From Vagococcus coleopterorum (GTDB lineage Bacteria > Bacillota > Bacilli > Lactobacillales > Vagococcaceae): a stretch of DNA of 64,000 bases. The notes beneath the pieces were generated by a model that did no database searches, was not told the DNA's origin, and saw only the letters and a program-made list of their open reading frames with translations. This document shows positions 16,762 through 27,391 of this stretch, in pieces (position 1 is the first letter of the stretch; every line of letters begins with the position of its first letter). The stretch spans positions 1,436,001-1,500,000 of the forward strand of contig NZ_CP049886.1 in the NCBI RefSeq assembly GCF_011303955.1. Direction: 5' to 3'. A program made the position numbers and the translations under genes.

Positions 16762-18849
16762 TTATTTTATAATTAATAAATCTAGACTAGCAAATGTTCT
16801 CACCATTTTAGCAATTCGATACAATTGACGTAAGCGATTTTGCTTCACAGCTTGATCATCTACCATGACCATTGTGTTCTCGAAGTAAGCTTCGATTAAT
16901 GGTGTTAGATTTTTTAATTCCTGATAATTAGTTGCCATCGACTGGCTGTCAGCATTTGCTTCAATAGTTGAAACAGCTGTGTGTAAAGCTTTTTCTGACT
17001 CGTTTTCAAACAAGCTTGGATCAACGTCACCCGTGACTTGCTCTGCTAAAAGTTCTTGACCTTTTTTAGCTAAGTTAATCACTCGACTTAGAGCTTCAAT
17101 CGCTGGTTTATAATCACTTGCTGCTGAGTGCTCTTTTAAGATACCGGCAGCTAAAACCATGCGACGTAAATCTGTTGAATCACTAGCGATTACAGCTTCA
17201 ATTATATCATACTTAGTATCTGCCGAAAGTAAGAATTGTTTTAATCGAGCGTTAATAAACTCAACCATTTCTTCTTCCGAATTACTAATCTCAATGCCAT
17301 ATTTAGCTATGTCTTGATTGATTGCTTCTTTGATTTCAGCTTGAATGTCTTTGACTGGGAAGCCCCATTCATTAGCATCCACAATTCGAACGATACCTGC
17401 TGTTTGACGGCGCAAACCATAAGGGTCATTTGAACCACTTGGAATCATACCAGCATTGAAGAAACTCATAATAGAATCAAGTTTGTCAGCGACTGCTAAG
17501 ACTGCACCAATCGTTGAGGCTGGTAAGTCCCCATCAGCGGATGTTGGCATATAGTGCTCACGAATCGCTTGAGCTACTGCAGGTGTTTCACCTTGCATTA
17601 AGGCATATTTCTCCCCCATAATTCCTTGTAACTCTGGGAATTCACCCACCATATTTGTCATTAAATCAAATTTATAAATTTCAGAAGCACGTTGTAAGTC
17701 TGCTAATTCTTCAGTTGATAAACCTAAACGCTTACCTAACAACTCAGAAATTTTACCAACCCGAATCATTTTCTCATAAATCGAACCAATTTTTTCGTGG
17801 AACGTCACATTTTTCAGTTTCTCAACACATTCTGCAATGGTTAAGGCTTGGTCATCTTTATAGAAGAACTCACCGTCTTCAAGACGAGCTAATAAGACTT
17901 TCTCGTTCCCTTTGATGACATTCTCGATAAATTGATCGTTACCATTACGAACTGACACAAAGTGCGGTAATAATTTACCAGCTGCGTCTGTCACGTAGAA
18001 ATAACGTTGGTGTTCCTTCATTGATGTGATTAAAACTTCTTCTGGAATGTCTAAATACTTCTCATCAAAGTTACCCACAAAGGCCGTTGGGAACTCTACT
18101 AAGTTATTAACCTCTTCTAATAAGTCTTCATCAACGGCAACGGTGAAGTTGTTTTCAACATTTAGACTTTCAATTTGTTGGCTAATTAACTCTTTACGTT
18201 CAGTCGCATCCACCAAAACAGATTGATTACGTAAATCAGATTCATACGTATCCGCACTTGTAATATCAGTGTTTTCCCCTAAGAAACGGTGACCACGACT
18301 GTTACGACCTGTTGTTAAATCTAACAGTTCAAACGGCACAACGGTTTCATCTAATAACGCAACTAGCCAGTGAATAGGACGAATGTATTTGAAATCGTAA
18401 CTACCCCAGTGCATGTTAACTGGGAAGTTAATACTTTTAATCACGTCAGGTATGTCGGCTAAGACTTCTGCGGCCGTTTTACCTGCCACAAATTTATTAA
18501 CGTGGGCATATTCCACGCCTTTGATTTCTTTAAAGAAGATATCCTCTGGTGTCATGCCTTGTCCACGAACGAATCCTTGGGCCGCTTTTGACCAGTTGCC
18601 TTCTTCATCTAAAGCAATCTTTTTAGCGGGACCTTTGGCTTCTTCTTCAATATCTTCTTGTTTTTCAGCTAAGCCATTGACACGAACAGCTAAACGACGA
18701 GGCGTTGAAAATTCTTCAATTGAATCAAATGACAAACGATTTTCTTCTAAGAATCTAGCAGTTTTTTCTTTTAATTGTAAGACACTTGGTGTGACCACGT
18801 GTGCGGGCATTTCTTCTAAACCAATTTCTAATAAAAAGTTGTGAGTCAT
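16762..18849 (-). CDS. glyS: Glycyl-tRNA synthetase beta subunit
   Basis: Together with GlyQ this forms the alpha2-beta2 glycyl-tRNA synthetase. The 695-residue beta chain starts with the typical [13 protein letters not shown] and contains RRLAVRV and a central HD-like region with [15 protein letters not shown]. The C-terminal anticodon-binding part includes [10 protein letters not shown]. The start is one base after the glyQ stop region, so the two are cotranscribed under the glycine T-box. Confidence 0.95.
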   Translation of the reverse strand: MTHNFLLEIGLEEMPAHVVTPSVLQLKEKTARFLEENRLSFDSIEEFSTPRRLAVRVNGLAEKQEDIEEEAKGPAKKIALDEEGNWSKAAQGFVRGQGMTPEDIFFKEIKGVEYAHVNKFVAGKTAAEVLADIPDVIKSINFPVNMHWGSYDFKYIRPIHWLVALLDETVVPFELLDLTTGRNSRGHRFLGENTDITSADTYESDLRNQSVLVDATERKELISQQIESLNVENNFTVAVDEDLLEEVNNLVEFPTAFVGNFDEKYLDIPEEVLITSMKEHQRYFYVTDAAGKLLPHFVSVRNGNDQFIENVIKGNEKVLLARLEDGEFFYKDDQALTIAECVEKLKNVTFHEKIGSIYEKMIRVGKISELLGKRLGLSTEELADLQRASEIYKFDLMTNMVGEFPELQGIMGEKYALMQGETPAVAQAIREHYMPTSADGDLPASTIGAVLAVADKLDSIMSFFNAGMIPSGSNDPYGLRRQTAGIVRIVDANEWGFPVKDIQAEIKEAINQDIAKYGIEISNSEEEMVEFINARLKQFLLSADTKYDIIEAVIASDSTDLRRMVLAAGILKEHSAASDYKPAIEALSRVINLAKKGQELLAEQVTGDVDPSLFENESEKALHTAVSTIEANADSQSMATNYQELKNLTPLIEAYFENTMVMVDDQAVKQNRLRQLYRIAKMVRTFASLDLLIIK

Positions 18850-18850
18850 C

Positions 18851-19753
18851 TTATTCCGCCTCCTTTTCTGTCTCTTTGTTTAATAATGGGAATCCTAATT
18901 TTTCACGCTCAGCTACAAAAGTTTTCGCTAATTCACGAGCCATTTTACGAATACGTGATAAGAAACCAGCACGTTCAGTCACCGATACCGCACCACGAGC
19001 ATCAAGCAAGTTAAAAGCATGACTACATTTTAAAACGTAGTCATAAGCTGGGTGAACTAGACCTTCAGCAATACATTTTTCAGCTTCAGCTTGGTATTTT
19101 TCAAATAGGTCAAATAACATTTCTTGGTTACTCACTTCAAAAGCATATTTTGAATGTTCATATTCAGGTTGGAAGAAGATTTCGCCATATTTAACGCCTT
19201 CAGTCCACTCTAAATCATAGACACTTTCCACTTCTTGAACGTATGACGCTAAACGCTCAATCCCGAAAGTAATCTCACTAGTTACTGGGTTACACTCTAG
19301 GCCCCCAACTTGTTGGAAGTAAGTAAACTGGGTAATTTCCATCCCATCTAACCAAACTTCCCAACCTAAACCAGCACAACCCATTGATGGGTTTTCCCAG
19401 TTATCTTCAACGAAACGAATGTCATGTTCTAATGGATTAATCCCAATTAATTCTAAACTTTGTAAGTAAAGTTCTTGAATATTATTTGGTGAAGGTTTCA
19501 TCACGACTTGGAATTGGTGGTGTTGGAACAAACGGTTTGGGTTTTCACCATAACGACCATCATCAGGACGACGTGAAGGCTCAACATAAGCCGCATTCCA
19601 TGGCTCAGGACCAATAGCACGTAGGAACGTATACGGACTCATAGTTCCCGCACCTTTTTCAGTATCATATGATTGCATTAACATACAGCCTTGTTCAGAC
19701 CAAAATTTTTGCAAGGTTAAAATCATTTCTTGCACGGTTAATTTCTTTTTCAT
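18851..19753 (-). CDS. glyQ: Glycyl-tRNA synthetase alpha subunit
   Basis: This is the catalytic alpha subunit (class II). I choose the ATG at 19753, eight bases after GGAG; the in-frame ATG at 19771 has no Shine-Dalgarno and would add six residues. The resulting 300 residues begin with [14 protein letters not shown] and contain the diagnostic [19 protein letters not shown] and [17 protein letters not shown] segments. It is the first gene of glyQS and is preceded by a T-box. Confidence 0.95.
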   Translation of the reverse strand: MKKKLTVQEMILTLQKFWSEQGCMLMQSYDTEKGAGTMSPYTFLRAIGPEPWNAAYVEPSRRPDDGRYGENPNRLFQHHQFQVVMKPSPNNIQELYLQSLELIGINPLEHDIRFVEDNWENPSMGCAGLGWEVWLDGMEITQFTYFQQVGGLECNPVTSEITFGIERLASYVQEVESVYDLEWTEGVKYGEIFFQPEYEHSKYAFEVSNQEMLFDLFEKYQAEAEKCIAEGLVHPAYDYVLKCSHAFNLLDARGAVSVTERAGFLSRIRKMARELAKTFVAEREKLGFPLLNKETEKEAE

Positions 19754-19788
19754 TGTTGTCACTCCATTCATTTAATTTCACGTAATAA

Positions 19789-19998
19789 AAAAGTCCCTAT
19801 GCTAGACCAAGGTCTAACATAGGGACGACTAATCGCGGTTCCACCCTACTTCTGATAATTGTATCAGCAGCTTCGTTAAGGTTACTCCAGAGCGCCTCTT
19901 CGGTTGGTATTAAGGAGTGGCTTTCACGATCCCACCTCGCTAAACAATAACAGTCAACTTACTTTTCTCTTTCAACGTAACTATTTAATTCTTCTATT
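19789..19998 (-). promoter_or_regulatory. Glycine T-box riboswitch
   Basis: The T-box sequence GGGTGGAACCGCG (complement at 19834-19846) is followed by a terminator hairpin with T's (19789-19826) in which GTCCCTATG pairs with CATAGGGAC. About 130 bases of Stem I lie upstream. Uncharged tRNA-Gly would stabilise the antiterminator and switch on glyQS. I did not fold Stem I to fix the specifier codon; glycine is inferred from the genes. Confidence 0.93.
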
Positions 19999-20028
19999 AT
20001 AATAGCCTTTATTCTCCTTGATTGTCAA
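19999..20028 (-). promoter_or_regulatory. glyQS T-box promoter
   Basis: TTGACA (20023-20028), 18 bases, TATTAT (19999-20004), extending into the 3' end of recO. Confidence 0.65.
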
Positions 20029-20815
20029 CTGTTTCATCAGGTTTATCTAAGGGCTTCAACATCCCTTCCCAGCTTTTCATCTGGTCAATAAACTTCTTAC
20101 TCTTCAGTCTGACACCGGTAAACTCATCATATAATAAATCAACAGTTTGACGAATGGCTAATTTTGTATCAGGTTTCAAATCAATGCTCTCAATTTTATC
20201 TAAAGTGATAGCTGAAAACAATCGGATAAAATGAATGGCTTTTGGGTCCGCATGGTAACGATGATCGTCTTCACCAAAGTGACGTTGGCATAAAACACCG
20301 GAGAACTTTGAGGAAAAATCAAACTTCCCTTGCGTCTCGCCACAGACACAACAACTTTGCCACTGGAACTCAAAACCGAAACGATTTAACAGCTGAACCT
20401 CAAAAATATTGGTAATGATTTCGGAATCCATTCCTTTGTTTAAATAATCTAATGCCTGTCTAGTAAAGCCATATAAAGCTGGATCATAAGTCTGATCTTC
20501 AATCGCTACATCCACAAGATTTAAGATGTAAGTAGCATAAGCACTGACAAAAATATCTTGTTGAATCAGTTGGAATGGCTCTACTTCTTTAACATCATTT
20601 AAAAAGGATAACCCTTCACTGTTCATCTGACCAATGTAGACAGCCTCTGTGAAAGGACGAGTGGCACTGGTCAACACACTATTTTGACGTTTCGCATTGC
20701 GGACAAAAAACATTAACTTGCCATATTTTTCAGTGAAAATTTTGACTAACTGATCTTTCTCACGATGATCACGAGCAAATAAAATTAAACCTTTGCTTTC
20801 TCCTTGAACGGCCAT
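20009..20815 (-). CDS. recO: DNA repair protein RecO
   Basis: RecO mediates RecA loading in RecFOR recombination repair. The 268 residues have the N-terminal OB fold (GLILFARDHREKDQLVKIF), a helical middle and a C-terminal zinc site (CCVCGETQGKF ... LCQRH, about 155-180). The position directly after era is conserved in Firmicutes. AAGGAGGAG precedes the ATG. A terminator separates it from era. Confidence 0.94.
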   Translation of the reverse strand: MAVQGESKGLILFARDHREKDQLVKIFTEKYGKLMFFVRNAKRQNSVLTSATRPFTEAVYIGQMNSEGLSFLNDVKEVEPFQLIQQDIFVSAYATYILNLVDVAIEDQTYDPALYGFTRQALDYLNKGMDSEIITNIFEVQLLNRFGFEFQWQSCCVCGETQGKFDFSSKFSGVLCQRHFGEDDHRYHADPKAIHFIRLFSAITLDKIESIDLKPDTKLAIRQTVDLLYDEFTGVRLKSKKFIDQMKSWEGMLKPLDKPDETVDNQGE

Positions 20816-20829
20816 GCCACTCCTCCTTT

Positions 20830-20866
20830 CTCAAAAAACAAAAGGGCTGAACAAAGTCAGCCCCGA
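20830..20866 (-). terminator. Terminator between era and recO
   Basis: GGGCTGA and TCAGCCC form a stem with a T-rich tail on the minus strand. It lies after the era stop and 15 bases before the recO start, so recO expression depends on read-through or an internal promoter. Confidence 0.75.
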
Positions 20867-20871
20867 GTTGT

Positions 20872-21774
20872 TTAATAATCCATCTCACGGTAACCGTAGT
20901 CTTGGAGATGAGTTGACTTATCACGCCAGTTTTTCTGAACTTTAACCCAAAGTTCAAGATAGACTTTGTTACCTAATAAGTTCTCAATATCTTTACGGGC
21001 TTTAATCCCAACATCTTTCAACATCTTACCGCCCTTACCAATGATGATCCCTTTTTGGCTTGAACGTTCTACAATGATTGTCGCTTGAATATGAATCTTA
21101 TCATATTCATCACGGCGCATATCTTCTACTACAACCGCTACTGAATGCGGTACTTCTTCACGTGTTAATAGCAAGACTTTTTCACGGACTAATTCAGAAA
21201 CGATAAAGTATTCTGGGTGGTCTGTTACTTGGTCTTCTGGGAAGTATTGTGGACCTTCTGGCATTTTATCTTCTAAAATGCTTAATAAGTTTTCCACGTT
21301 ATTACCTTCCGTTGCTGAGATTGGAATAATTTCGGCGAAGTCCATTTGCGCACGGTAATCATCAATAATCGGTAGTAAGTCATCTGGTTCAATCGTATCA
21401 ATCTTGTTAATGATTAAGTAGACCGGTGTATCACTTTTTTTCAAACGTTCGATGATAAAATCATCACCACGTCCGCGAGGTTGTTCGGCACTGACCATGA
21501 ATAAAGTCGCATCTACTTCACGTAACGCACTGTAAGCTGTCTCAACCATAAAATCGCCTAAACGGTGTTTTGGTTTATGAATACCCGGTGTGTCGATAAA
21601 GACGATTTGTGAGTTATCTGTTGTGTAAACTCCTTGAATTTTATTACGTGTCGTTTGTGCTTTATCACTCATGATGGCAATTTTTTGCCCCACGATTCTG
21701 TTTAATAATGTTGATTTCCCTACGTTAGGACGACCAATGATCGCCACAAATCCTGACTTATGTTCTGAGCCCAT
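20872..21774 (-). CDS. era: GTPase Era
   Basis: Era is an essential GTPase that binds the 3' end of 16S rRNA and helps 30S assembly. The 300 residues show G1 GRPNVGKST (14-22), G3 DTPGIHKP near 61, G4 NKID near 123, and a C-terminal KH domain with [15 protein letters not shown]. The gene is in its conserved place between dgkA and recO. Confidence 0.96.
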   Translation of the reverse strand: MGSEHKSGFVAIIGRPNVGKSTLLNRIVGQKIAIMSDKAQTTRNKIQGVYTTDNSQIVFIDTPGIHKPKHRLGDFMVETAYSALREVDATLFMVSAEQPRGRGDDFIIERLKKSDTPVYLIINKIDTIEPDDLLPIIDDYRAQMDFAEIIPISATEGNNVENLLSILEDKMPEGPQYFPEDQVTDHPEYFIVSELVREKVLLLTREEVPHSVAVVVEDMRRDEYDKIHIQATIIVERSSQKGIIIGKGGKMLKDVGIKARKDIENLLGNKVYLELWVKVQKNWRDKSTHLQDYGYREMDY

Positions 21775-21834
21775 CTTCTTTTGCCTCTTTCTCTAAAGGA
21801 GCAGCAAATTTCACACCCGCTGCTCTCATTTTTA

Positions 21835-22221
21835 TTAAACTAATTTTGGTAAAAATAATATGATGCCGATGATGACTGCCACTAAACTTGCAAATAAGAC
21901 TAAGCCGGCTGCCACATCTTTGACTTTTTTTGCTAACGGATGAAATTGCTTCTCTGTAACCAGATCAACCAGGTTTTCAATTAGCGTGTTCAACATTTCA
22001 AGTCCAACCACTGCAGCAATTGTCATGATTAAAACTAACCATTCCATCTGGTTAAAACCTAGAAACGTTGCTAAAGCAATGACTAAAACTGAGATCACAA
22101 GATGAATTTTAAGATTACGTTCTTCAACTAAAGCTACCTTCCATCCTGCTAAGGCATGGTACAGCGCTTCTTTGAAGTTGCGGTTTTTATCAGTCTGTTT
22201 ATCGCTGTAAGCCATAAGCAT
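21835..22221 (-). CDS. dgkA: Undecaprenol/diacylglycerol kinase family protein
   Basis: Small integral membrane kinases of this family recycle undecaprenol to undecaprenyl phosphate in Gram-positives. Three membrane helices follow a short amphipathic N-terminus, with the signature [14 protein letters not shown] and a C-terminal helix ending in LFLPKLV. An ORF start at 22260 would add 13 residues lying inside ybeY; the ATGs at 22221 or 22215 fit family length (about 127) better and still overlap ybeY by roughly 20 bases. No strong Shine-Dalgarno is seen, which suggests translational coupling to ybeY. Confidence 0.88.
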   Translation of the reverse strand: MLMAYSDKQTDKNRNFKEALYHALAGWKVALVEERNLKIHLVISVLVIALATFLGFNQMEWLVLIMTIAAVVGLEMLNTLIENLVDLVTEKQFHPLAKKVKDVAAGLVLFASLVAVIIGIILFLPKLV

Positions 22222-22675
22222 CCAAGATTTCTTTTTGCAAACCAAACATCTCTTTTTCATCTTCTTCAGTCATGTGATCATAACCATTTAAATGTAAGAA
22301 ACCATGAACAGCTAAGAAACCTAACTCACGTTCATAACTATGACCATACTCTTCTGCTTGTTCAGCAGCGCGTTCGATTGAAATCATAATATCGCCTAAA
22401 TCACGAGGCATCTCTTCCCCTAATTCAGCGAAGTTGATTTCAAACTCTTCAGCCATATTTTCTTCATTAGCAAAGCTAATCACATCTGTCGCTTGATCTT
22501 TGTTACGGTAATCGCGATTAATCTCTTGAATCCCTTTGTTATCCATAAAGGTCACCGACATTTCTGTATCGGCTGGCAATTCTAATTTGCTTGCTGCAAA
22601 GTTTAAAATCTTTTCGATTTCTGCTTGATCAGCAGAAGAGACTTTAGTGGTCTCATCAATTAGTGTTAAGTCCAT
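22199..22675 (-). CDS. ybeY: Endoribonuclease YbeY
   Basis: YbeY is a zinc-dependent RNase involved in 16S rRNA 3'-end maturation and ribosome quality control. The metal motif [11 protein letters not shown] (124-134) is complete, and [16 protein letters not shown] near 56-70 is conserved. The 158 residues are typical. It starts one base after the pgpH stop and overlaps dgkA downstream. Confidence 0.95.
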   Translation of the reverse strand: MDLTLIDETTKVSSADQAEIEKILNFAASKLELPADTEMSVTFMDNKGIQEINRDYRNKDQATDVISFANEENMAEEFEINFAELGEEMPRDLGDIMISIERAAEQAEEYGHSYERELGFLAVHGFLHLNGYDHMTEEDEKEMFGLQKEILDAYGLQR

Positions 22676-22676
22676 C

Positions 22677-24851
22677 TTAGTTACTCTCCTCCTGTTCTTT
22701 TTTCATCTTTTCAGCTTCTGATTGCATTTTAGGATATTTAATTCTTGAGTGGAAGGTACTACATAAACCATTAATTAATGACTCTTCCACAATCCGAATT
22801 TCTTTCATTGTTAATCCTGTATCATCTAACTGACCATCAATTAAACGTTTTTCAATCAAGTTATTAACGAACTTACGAATTTTTTCATTTGTTGGGTGAT
22901 CCATCGCACGGACCGCTGCTTCACAAGTATCTGCCAAACTAACTACACCCGCTTCTTTCGTTTGCGGACGAGGTCCAGCATAACGGAAGTCCTCTTCTGT
23001 GACTTCGGGGTTACGTTCTTTGGCTTTTGCATAGAAGTAACTCATTAACGTTGTACCGTGGTGTTGTTGACAAATATCAATCACCATTTGTGGCATTTTT
23101 TCTTTTTCTAAAATCTTAACCCCTTCACTAACATGGCTAAAGATAATTTCTTTACTATCTTCAGGAAGTAAGAAGTTGTGAGGATTCTCTGCCCCATCTG
23201 GTAAGTTTTCTACGAAGAAATTGGCATGTTTAATCTTACCAATATCGTGATAGTAACAACCAACACGGGTTAATAATGAACGACCACCAATATCAGCAAC
23301 GGCGTTGGCACTTAAACTAGCTACCATCATACTGTGGTGATATGTTCCTGGCGCTTCCACTAATAATTTTTTCAATAGTGGATGATTTGGATTACTCAAT
23401 TCATTTAACACAATCATACTGTCATCATTCAATAATAATTCAATATAGGGATGTAAACCAACAGATGTCACGAATGTGAAGACACAGCCTACTAATGAGA
23501 AAATTAAAATCGTAATCGTTTTGTTGTCACTGAACTCCATCCCTTGGTACGTCACCATGACTAACATCGCTAGCATTGGTAAAGCAATCAACCAAACGGC
23601 CGCTGCTTTTAACTGACGACCAATTCGATCGCGCTGTACAAGTGGTGCCATCAAACCAGTGAACATATACATCACTGCAATCAACAGTAAGGTACTTGTT
23701 CCTAATAAATCATAGTAGATAAACAAGGCAAACATCACTTGGAAAATCGCACCGATGATACTAGCTCGGCGATTAATAAATAAGTTTAATACCAATGGTG
23801 TAAAGGCTGCGGGGAATAAGAACGGCATTGCCGATAAACTTTCCGACTGCAACATTTGGAAACCTTTCATTAACAAGATTCCCACAATCATCATCACACC
23901 ATAGAAAGTAACTAAACGCACTTTCACTGCCATACCAGGCGTGTGATAAACAATATACGCTAAAACTCCGACTTGGATTAAAATAACCAAAGCTAGCGCG
24001 ACTAATGGGAAAACCGACTGCTTACGATTTGTTAATCCTAATGAATCTAATTTCTGAATAGCGGCTTGGTCAATTTGAACCCCTTCACGGACAATAACTT
24101 CCCCTTGATAAATCATTGAAGGCGCAACATTCTCGCTTGCTTGCGCACGTAATTCTTCTGTACGCTTCTCATTGGCAGCTTCATTAGATACGATTGTTCT
24201 TTCCATAATTGGACTAGCCACTGATTTTAATGTGCTATCCAAATCAGAATTTTCAACGTCAGAAATCGCTTTTTGTTTAATAGCATCTAATTGTGTCTCA
24301 CGGATGGGTTCACCCATGATTTTTTTCACATTATCAACACTATACTTTTCAATCTTATCGAAATCTGTCTGTCCTAGGTTAAATAATGTTTCAAACACTC
24401 CAGTAGAATAACCTTGATAGTAAGGGACATCATCCTGATCCCCAGTTTCAAATTTCTTTTTCAAACTCGCTAATTTATCTTCCATGGCAACATCTTCGCC
24501 ACCATTTTTAGCTTTGGCTTTATTTGATTCTTCTTTAACTTCAGTAATCATTTTGAATAGATGAGTTACTAAGTCCCCTTGCTTTTTCACAAGTTCTTTA
24601 TTAAAGGTATATTCTAAACTAACGGCTTCGGCTGCTAACTTGCGCTTAGCTTCGGTATCCTTTTTATTTTCAATTGTCTTATTGGCACGAATTGTTTCTT
24701 CCGCTAACTGCCCTTCATGAAGTGTCACCACTTTTTGACGAACATTTCCTGAAATTAATAAGAACGATAATAAGGCAAAAATAATGCCCGCTCCAATAAT
24801 ATAACGATGACCTAGGACCATTCGTTTACTTGTTTTAAAATCTAGTTTCAT
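22677..24851 (-). CDS. pgpH: 7TM-HD family protein (cyclic di-AMP phosphodiesterase PgpH type)
   Basis: The 724 residues have one N-terminal membrane helix (about 17-35), an extracellular 7TMR-HDED region (about 50-270), seven membrane helices (about 280-465) and a C-terminal cytoplasmic HD domain with [13 protein letters not shown]. In Listeria and Bacillus relatives the HD domain hydrolyses c-di-AMP. The gene sits between phoH and ybeY as in B. subtilis (yqfF). Confidence 0.93.
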   Translation of the reverse strand: MKLDFKTSKRMVLGHRYIIGAGIIFALLSFLLISGNVRQKVVTLHEGQLAEETIRANKTIENKKDTEAKRKLAAEAVSLEYTFNKELVKKQGDLVTHLFKMITEVKEESNKAKAKNGGEDVAMEDKLASLKKKFETGDQDDVPYYQGYSTGVFETLFNLGQTDFDKIEKYSVDNVKKIMGEPIRETQLDAIKQKAISDVENSDLDSTLKSVASPIMERTIVSNEAANEKRTEELRAQASENVAPSMIYQGEVIVREGVQIDQAAIQKLDSLGLTNRKQSVFPLVALALVILIQVGVLAYIVYHTPGMAVKVRLVTFYGVMMIVGILLMKGFQMLQSESLSAMPFLFPAAFTPLVLNLFINRRASIIGAIFQVMFALFIYYDLLGTSTLLLIAVMYMFTGLMAPLVQRDRIGRQLKAAAVWLIALPMLAMLVMVTYQGMEFSDNKTITILIFSLVGCVFTFVTSVGLHPYIELLLNDDSMIVLNELSNPNHPLLKKLLVEAPGTYHHSMMVASLSANAVADIGGRSLLTRVGCYYHDIGKIKHANFFVENLPDGAENPHNFLLPEDSKEIIFSHVSEGVKILEKEKMPQMVIDICQQHHGTTLMSYFYAKAKERNPEVTEEDFRYAGPRPQTKEAGVVSLADTCEAAVRAMDHPTNEKIRKFVNNLIEKRLIDGQLDDTGLTMKEIRIVEESLINGLCSTFHSRIKYPKMQSEAEKMKKEQEESN

Positions 24852-24864
24852 TTTTCAGTATCCC

Positions 24865-25875
24865 CTATTTACTTTGACTTTCAGACTGATTAAGCGATGT
24901 TGCTTTCTTTACTTCATCAGTCGTTTTGTACGCTTCAATAATTTCTGCCACAACTGGATGACGAACCACGTCACTTGAGTTGAACTGAACAAAGCCAATC
25001 CGGTCAATTCCTTGCAAAGTCTTTTGACCATGAATTAAACCACTTGTGACCCCTCTCGGCAAGTCAATCTGTGACGCATCACCATTGACAATCATTTTAG
25101 AATTAAAGCCCAAGCGTGTTAAAAACATTTTCATCTGAGCAATGGTTGTATTTTGTGCCTCATCTAAAATAACAAAAGCATCTTCTAGTGTTCGACCACG
25201 CATATAAGCAAGTGGGGCAATTTCAATCACGCCACGTTCCATTAAGCGGTTGGTATGATCCATGCCAAAGACACTGTACAACGCATCATACACCGGACGT
25301 AGATACGGATCGACTTTCTCTTTTAAATCACCCGGTAAGAAACCTAAGCTTTCGCCTGCTTCAACCGCCGGCCGAGTTAAGATGATTTTTTGAACTTCAC
25401 CTTTTTTCAATGCCGCAATTGCCATAACAACAGCCAAGAAGGTTTTACCTGTTCCAGCTGGTCCAATCCCAAAGGTCACATCTTTTTTCTTAATAGTATC
25501 AACGTAATGTTTTTGACCTAAGTTCTTTACACGAATCGCTTGACCGTTTTTATCACGTAAGATTTCTTGGTCATACATATCACGAAAATACTCCAATGTC
25601 CCCTTGTTCACCATCTTCAAAGCAGTGACGACATCTGGTGTCCCCACAGGAATACCACGTAAAATTAATCCATGTAATTCTTTTATTACTTGGAAGGTTT
25701 GTTGTACCGCTTCTTTTTCACCGGTAATCTGGATCATATCACCACGACTATGAATCGTCACATGCTGATTTTCTTCAATTAATGTTAAGTGTTGGTCATT
25801 TGTCCCTAGCAGCTGTTGTGCCTCAGTTTGATCCTTTACTTGAATATCGATTGTTTCATTGATTACCTCTGTCAA
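24865..25875 (-). CDS. phoH: PhoH family ATPase
   Basis: PhoH proteins are ATPases related to the helicase part of RecD-like proteins; their exact cellular role is unsettled. The 336 residues contain an N-terminal KH-like region, Walker A GPAGTGKT (138-145) and Walker B FVILDEAQN near 235. The only in-frame start in the right place is TTG at 25875, about 11 bases after GGGAG; no in-frame ATG follows until far inside. It is the first gene of the phoH-pgpH-ybeY-dgkA run. Confidence 0.93.
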   Translation of the reverse strand: MTEVINETIDIQVKDQTEAQQLLGTNDQHLTLIEENQHVTIHSRGDMIQITGEKEAVQQTFQVIKELHGLILRGIPVGTPDVVTALKMVNKGTLEYFRDMYDQEILRDKNGQAIRVKNLGQKHYVDTIKKKDVTFGIGPAGTGKTFLAVVMAIAALKKGEVQKIILTRPAVEAGESLGFLPGDLKEKVDPYLRPVYDALYSVFGMDHTNRLMERGVIEIAPLAYMRGRTLEDAFVILDEAQNTTIAQMKMFLTRLGFNSKMIVNGDASQIDLPRGVTSGLIHGQKTLQGIDRIGFVQFNSSDVVRHPVVAEIIEAYKTTDEVKKATSLNQSESQSK

Positions 25876-25982
25876 AAAAAGAACATCTCCCTTAAATTAG
25901 TCTATAATTAGTACTCTAAATATACCATACTTTGCGATTTGGCAAAAGTTTTCCATTCTTATCTTTTTATCATTTTCAACAA

Positions 25983-26014
25983 AAGAAAAGACTAACCAAA
26001 TATTGGTCAGTCTT
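25983..26014 (-). terminator. yqeY terminator
   Basis: AAGACT-nn-CCAA and TTGG-nn-AGTCTT form a hairpin, followed by T's on the minus strand. Confidence 0.75.
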
Positions 26015-26018
26015 AATA

Positions 26019-26471
26019 TTATTTCAGCAATTCTTTCACGATACTATTCACTAATGCTCCGTCTGCTTTACCTTTTGTTTTTGGCATCACAGCACCCATC
26101 ACTTTACCAAACTCTTTAGCTGAAGTTGCCCCTGTAGCTTTGATTGCTTCTTCAACGATTTGACGAACTTCTGCTTCATCTAGTTGTTTTGGTAAATACT
26201 TCTCAACAACGACCATACCCGCTTCAACACCCTCGACTAAATCATCGCGTCCAGCTGCTTTGTATTCTGTCACTGAATCACGTCTTTGTTTCATCTCACG
26301 AGCTAGAACTGAAAGTTCTTCATCAGCAGTTAAGTCTTCACCTTTAGCAATTTGTTCATTTTGAACAGAAGCTTTCAATAAACGCAAGACGTCTAAGGTT
26401 GCTTTATCTTTGGCTTTCATTGCTGTTTTAATATCTTCATTTAATGTTGTAAGTAATGACATATCATTCAC
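26019..26471 (-). CDS. yqeY: GatB/YqeY domain protein
   Basis: The 150-residue protein is the stand-alone YqeY domain related to the tail of GatB, thought to bind tRNA; its cellular role is not defined. The start LLTTLNEDIKTAMKAKDK and the later ATGATSAKEFGKVMGAVMPKTKGKADG (split around residue 125) are family-typical. It lies next to rpsU, as in other Firmicutes, with the rpsU terminator between them. Confidence 0.93.
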   Translation of the reverse strand: MNDMSLLTTLNEDIKTAMKAKDKATLDVLRLLKASVQNEQIAKGEDLTADEELSVLAREMKQRRDSVTEYKAAGRDDLVEGVEAGMVVVEKYLPKQLDEAEVRQIVEEAIKATGATSAKEFGKVMGAVMPKTKGKADGALVNSIVKELLK

Positions 26472-26535
26472 TCGCTCTCTTTTATTTTATATGTTTAATA
26501 TAGCATATAACCTACTATCCATAAAGTTTGACGCA

Positions 26536-26566
26536 CAAAAAAACCAGCAGACAAAGTCTACTGGTC
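26536..26566 (-). terminator. rpsU terminator
   Basis: ACCAGCAGAC and GTCTACTGGT form a stem followed by seven T's on the minus strand. Confidence 0.85.
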
Positions 26567-26597
26567 ATAATGTTAAACTGATGAACTCTAATTAAAA

Positions 26598-26774
26598 TTA
26601 GAATTTTTTACGCTTACGCGCAGCTTCAGATTTCTTCTTACGTTTTACACTTGGTTTTTCATAGAATTCGCGTTTGCGGTATTCTTGTAAAGTACCAGTT
26701 TTTGAAACGGAACGTTTGAAGCGGCGAAGAGCATCATCAAGAGATTCGTTTTTCTTAACAACTGTTTTTGACAT
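26598..26774 (-). CDS. rpsU: 30S ribosomal protein S21
   Basis: This short gene encodes 58 residues beginning [20 protein letters not shown] and ending in the basic tail [13 protein letters not shown], the full S21 sequence of the family. The ribosome binding site is unusually G-rich (GGGGGGAGGG). S21 sits near the anti-Shine-Dalgarno end of 16S rRNA and aids initiation. It has its own strong promoter and terminator. Confidence 0.97.
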   Translation of the reverse strand: MSKTVVKKNESLDDALRRFKRSVSKTGTLQEYRKREFYEKPSVKRKKKSEAARKRKKF

Positions 26775-26845
26775 ACAAATTCCCTCCCCCCGGGCTTAAA
26801 AAGTAACCGTCATTAAATTTACATTCAATAAACTGTCCTTTTGTT

Positions 26846-26874
26846 ATTATATCTAATCTCGTTTTCAACGTCAA
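26846..26874 (-). promoter_or_regulatory. rpsU promoter
   Basis: TTGACG (26869-26874), 17 bases, TATAAT (26846-26851): a near-consensus sigma-A promoter, with the leader running about 65 bases to the rpsU start. Confidence 0.85.
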
Positions 26875-26900
26875 CTATCTTTTGCTGTTTCTAGCATTTA

Positions 26901-27326
26901 TTACTGACAATTTGCACATAAACCAAAAATTTCAAAGCGGTGACCTGTAATTTTACAATCTGCTAGTTGATCTTCAAAATAACCCATGGGACACATATTG
27001 ATCTCTTTTGTACTGCCACAGTTTGTACAAATAAAGTGATGATGATGTTCATGATTGTCGTGGCTACAGTGGAAACGAAATTTTTTTTCGCCATTCAATT
27101 CAGTTTCTTCAATCACGCCATGGATAGAAAAATCATTCAGGTTGCGGTAAATTGTATCATAACTGATTCCGGTATAGAGTTTATTCATATGTTGGTAAAC
27201 TTCTTTGGCACTCGTATAACGATCCGCTTCAAACAAATAACGCAGAATTTCTTCTCGTTTTTTTGTCGTCTTAAAGCCGTTCTTTTTTAAAATATCCAAA
27301 GCCTTAAATACTTGTTTACAGCCCAT
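26901..27326 (-). CDS. Fur family transcriptional regulator
   Basis: The 141 residues have a winged helix (about 15-75, with YDTIYRNLNDF), a histidine-rich metal segment HDNHEHHHHF near 88-97, and structural zinc pairs CTNC and CANC. The CPMGYFEDQL and GHRFEIFGLC segments fit the Fur/Zur branch better than PerR, whose key aspartate/histidine pattern I could not confirm. GAGGTGG precedes the ATG. It is divergent from ppsR with about 65 bases between them. Metal specificity is left open. Confidence 0.85.
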   Translation of the reverse strand: MGCKQVFKALDILKKNGFKTTKKREEILRYLFEADRYTSAKEVYQHMNKLYTGISYDTIYRNLNDFSIHGVIEETELNGEKKFRFHCSHDNHEHHHHFICTNCGSTKEINMCPMGYFEDQLADCKITGHRFEIFGLCANCQ

Positions 27327-27354
27327 CTGTCCACCTCTTCTCTTAGCTCTATGC

Positions 27355-27384
27355 TATAATATAAGAAAGACAATTGCAAGGGAG
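27355..27384 (+). promoter_or_regulatory. ppsR extended -10 promoter and ribosome binding site
   Basis: TGCTATAAT (hexamer 27355-27360) has no recognisable -35. GGGAG at 27380-27384 lies seven bases before the ATG at 27392 and decides that start. Confidence 0.6.
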
Positions 27385-27391
27385 CTTACCT

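Noticed and set aside
21797-21830. GAGCAGC/GCTGCTC hairpin between dgkA and era as terminator
   Set aside because: The loop is long and the following tract is poor in T, so it is not convincing as an intrinsic terminator.
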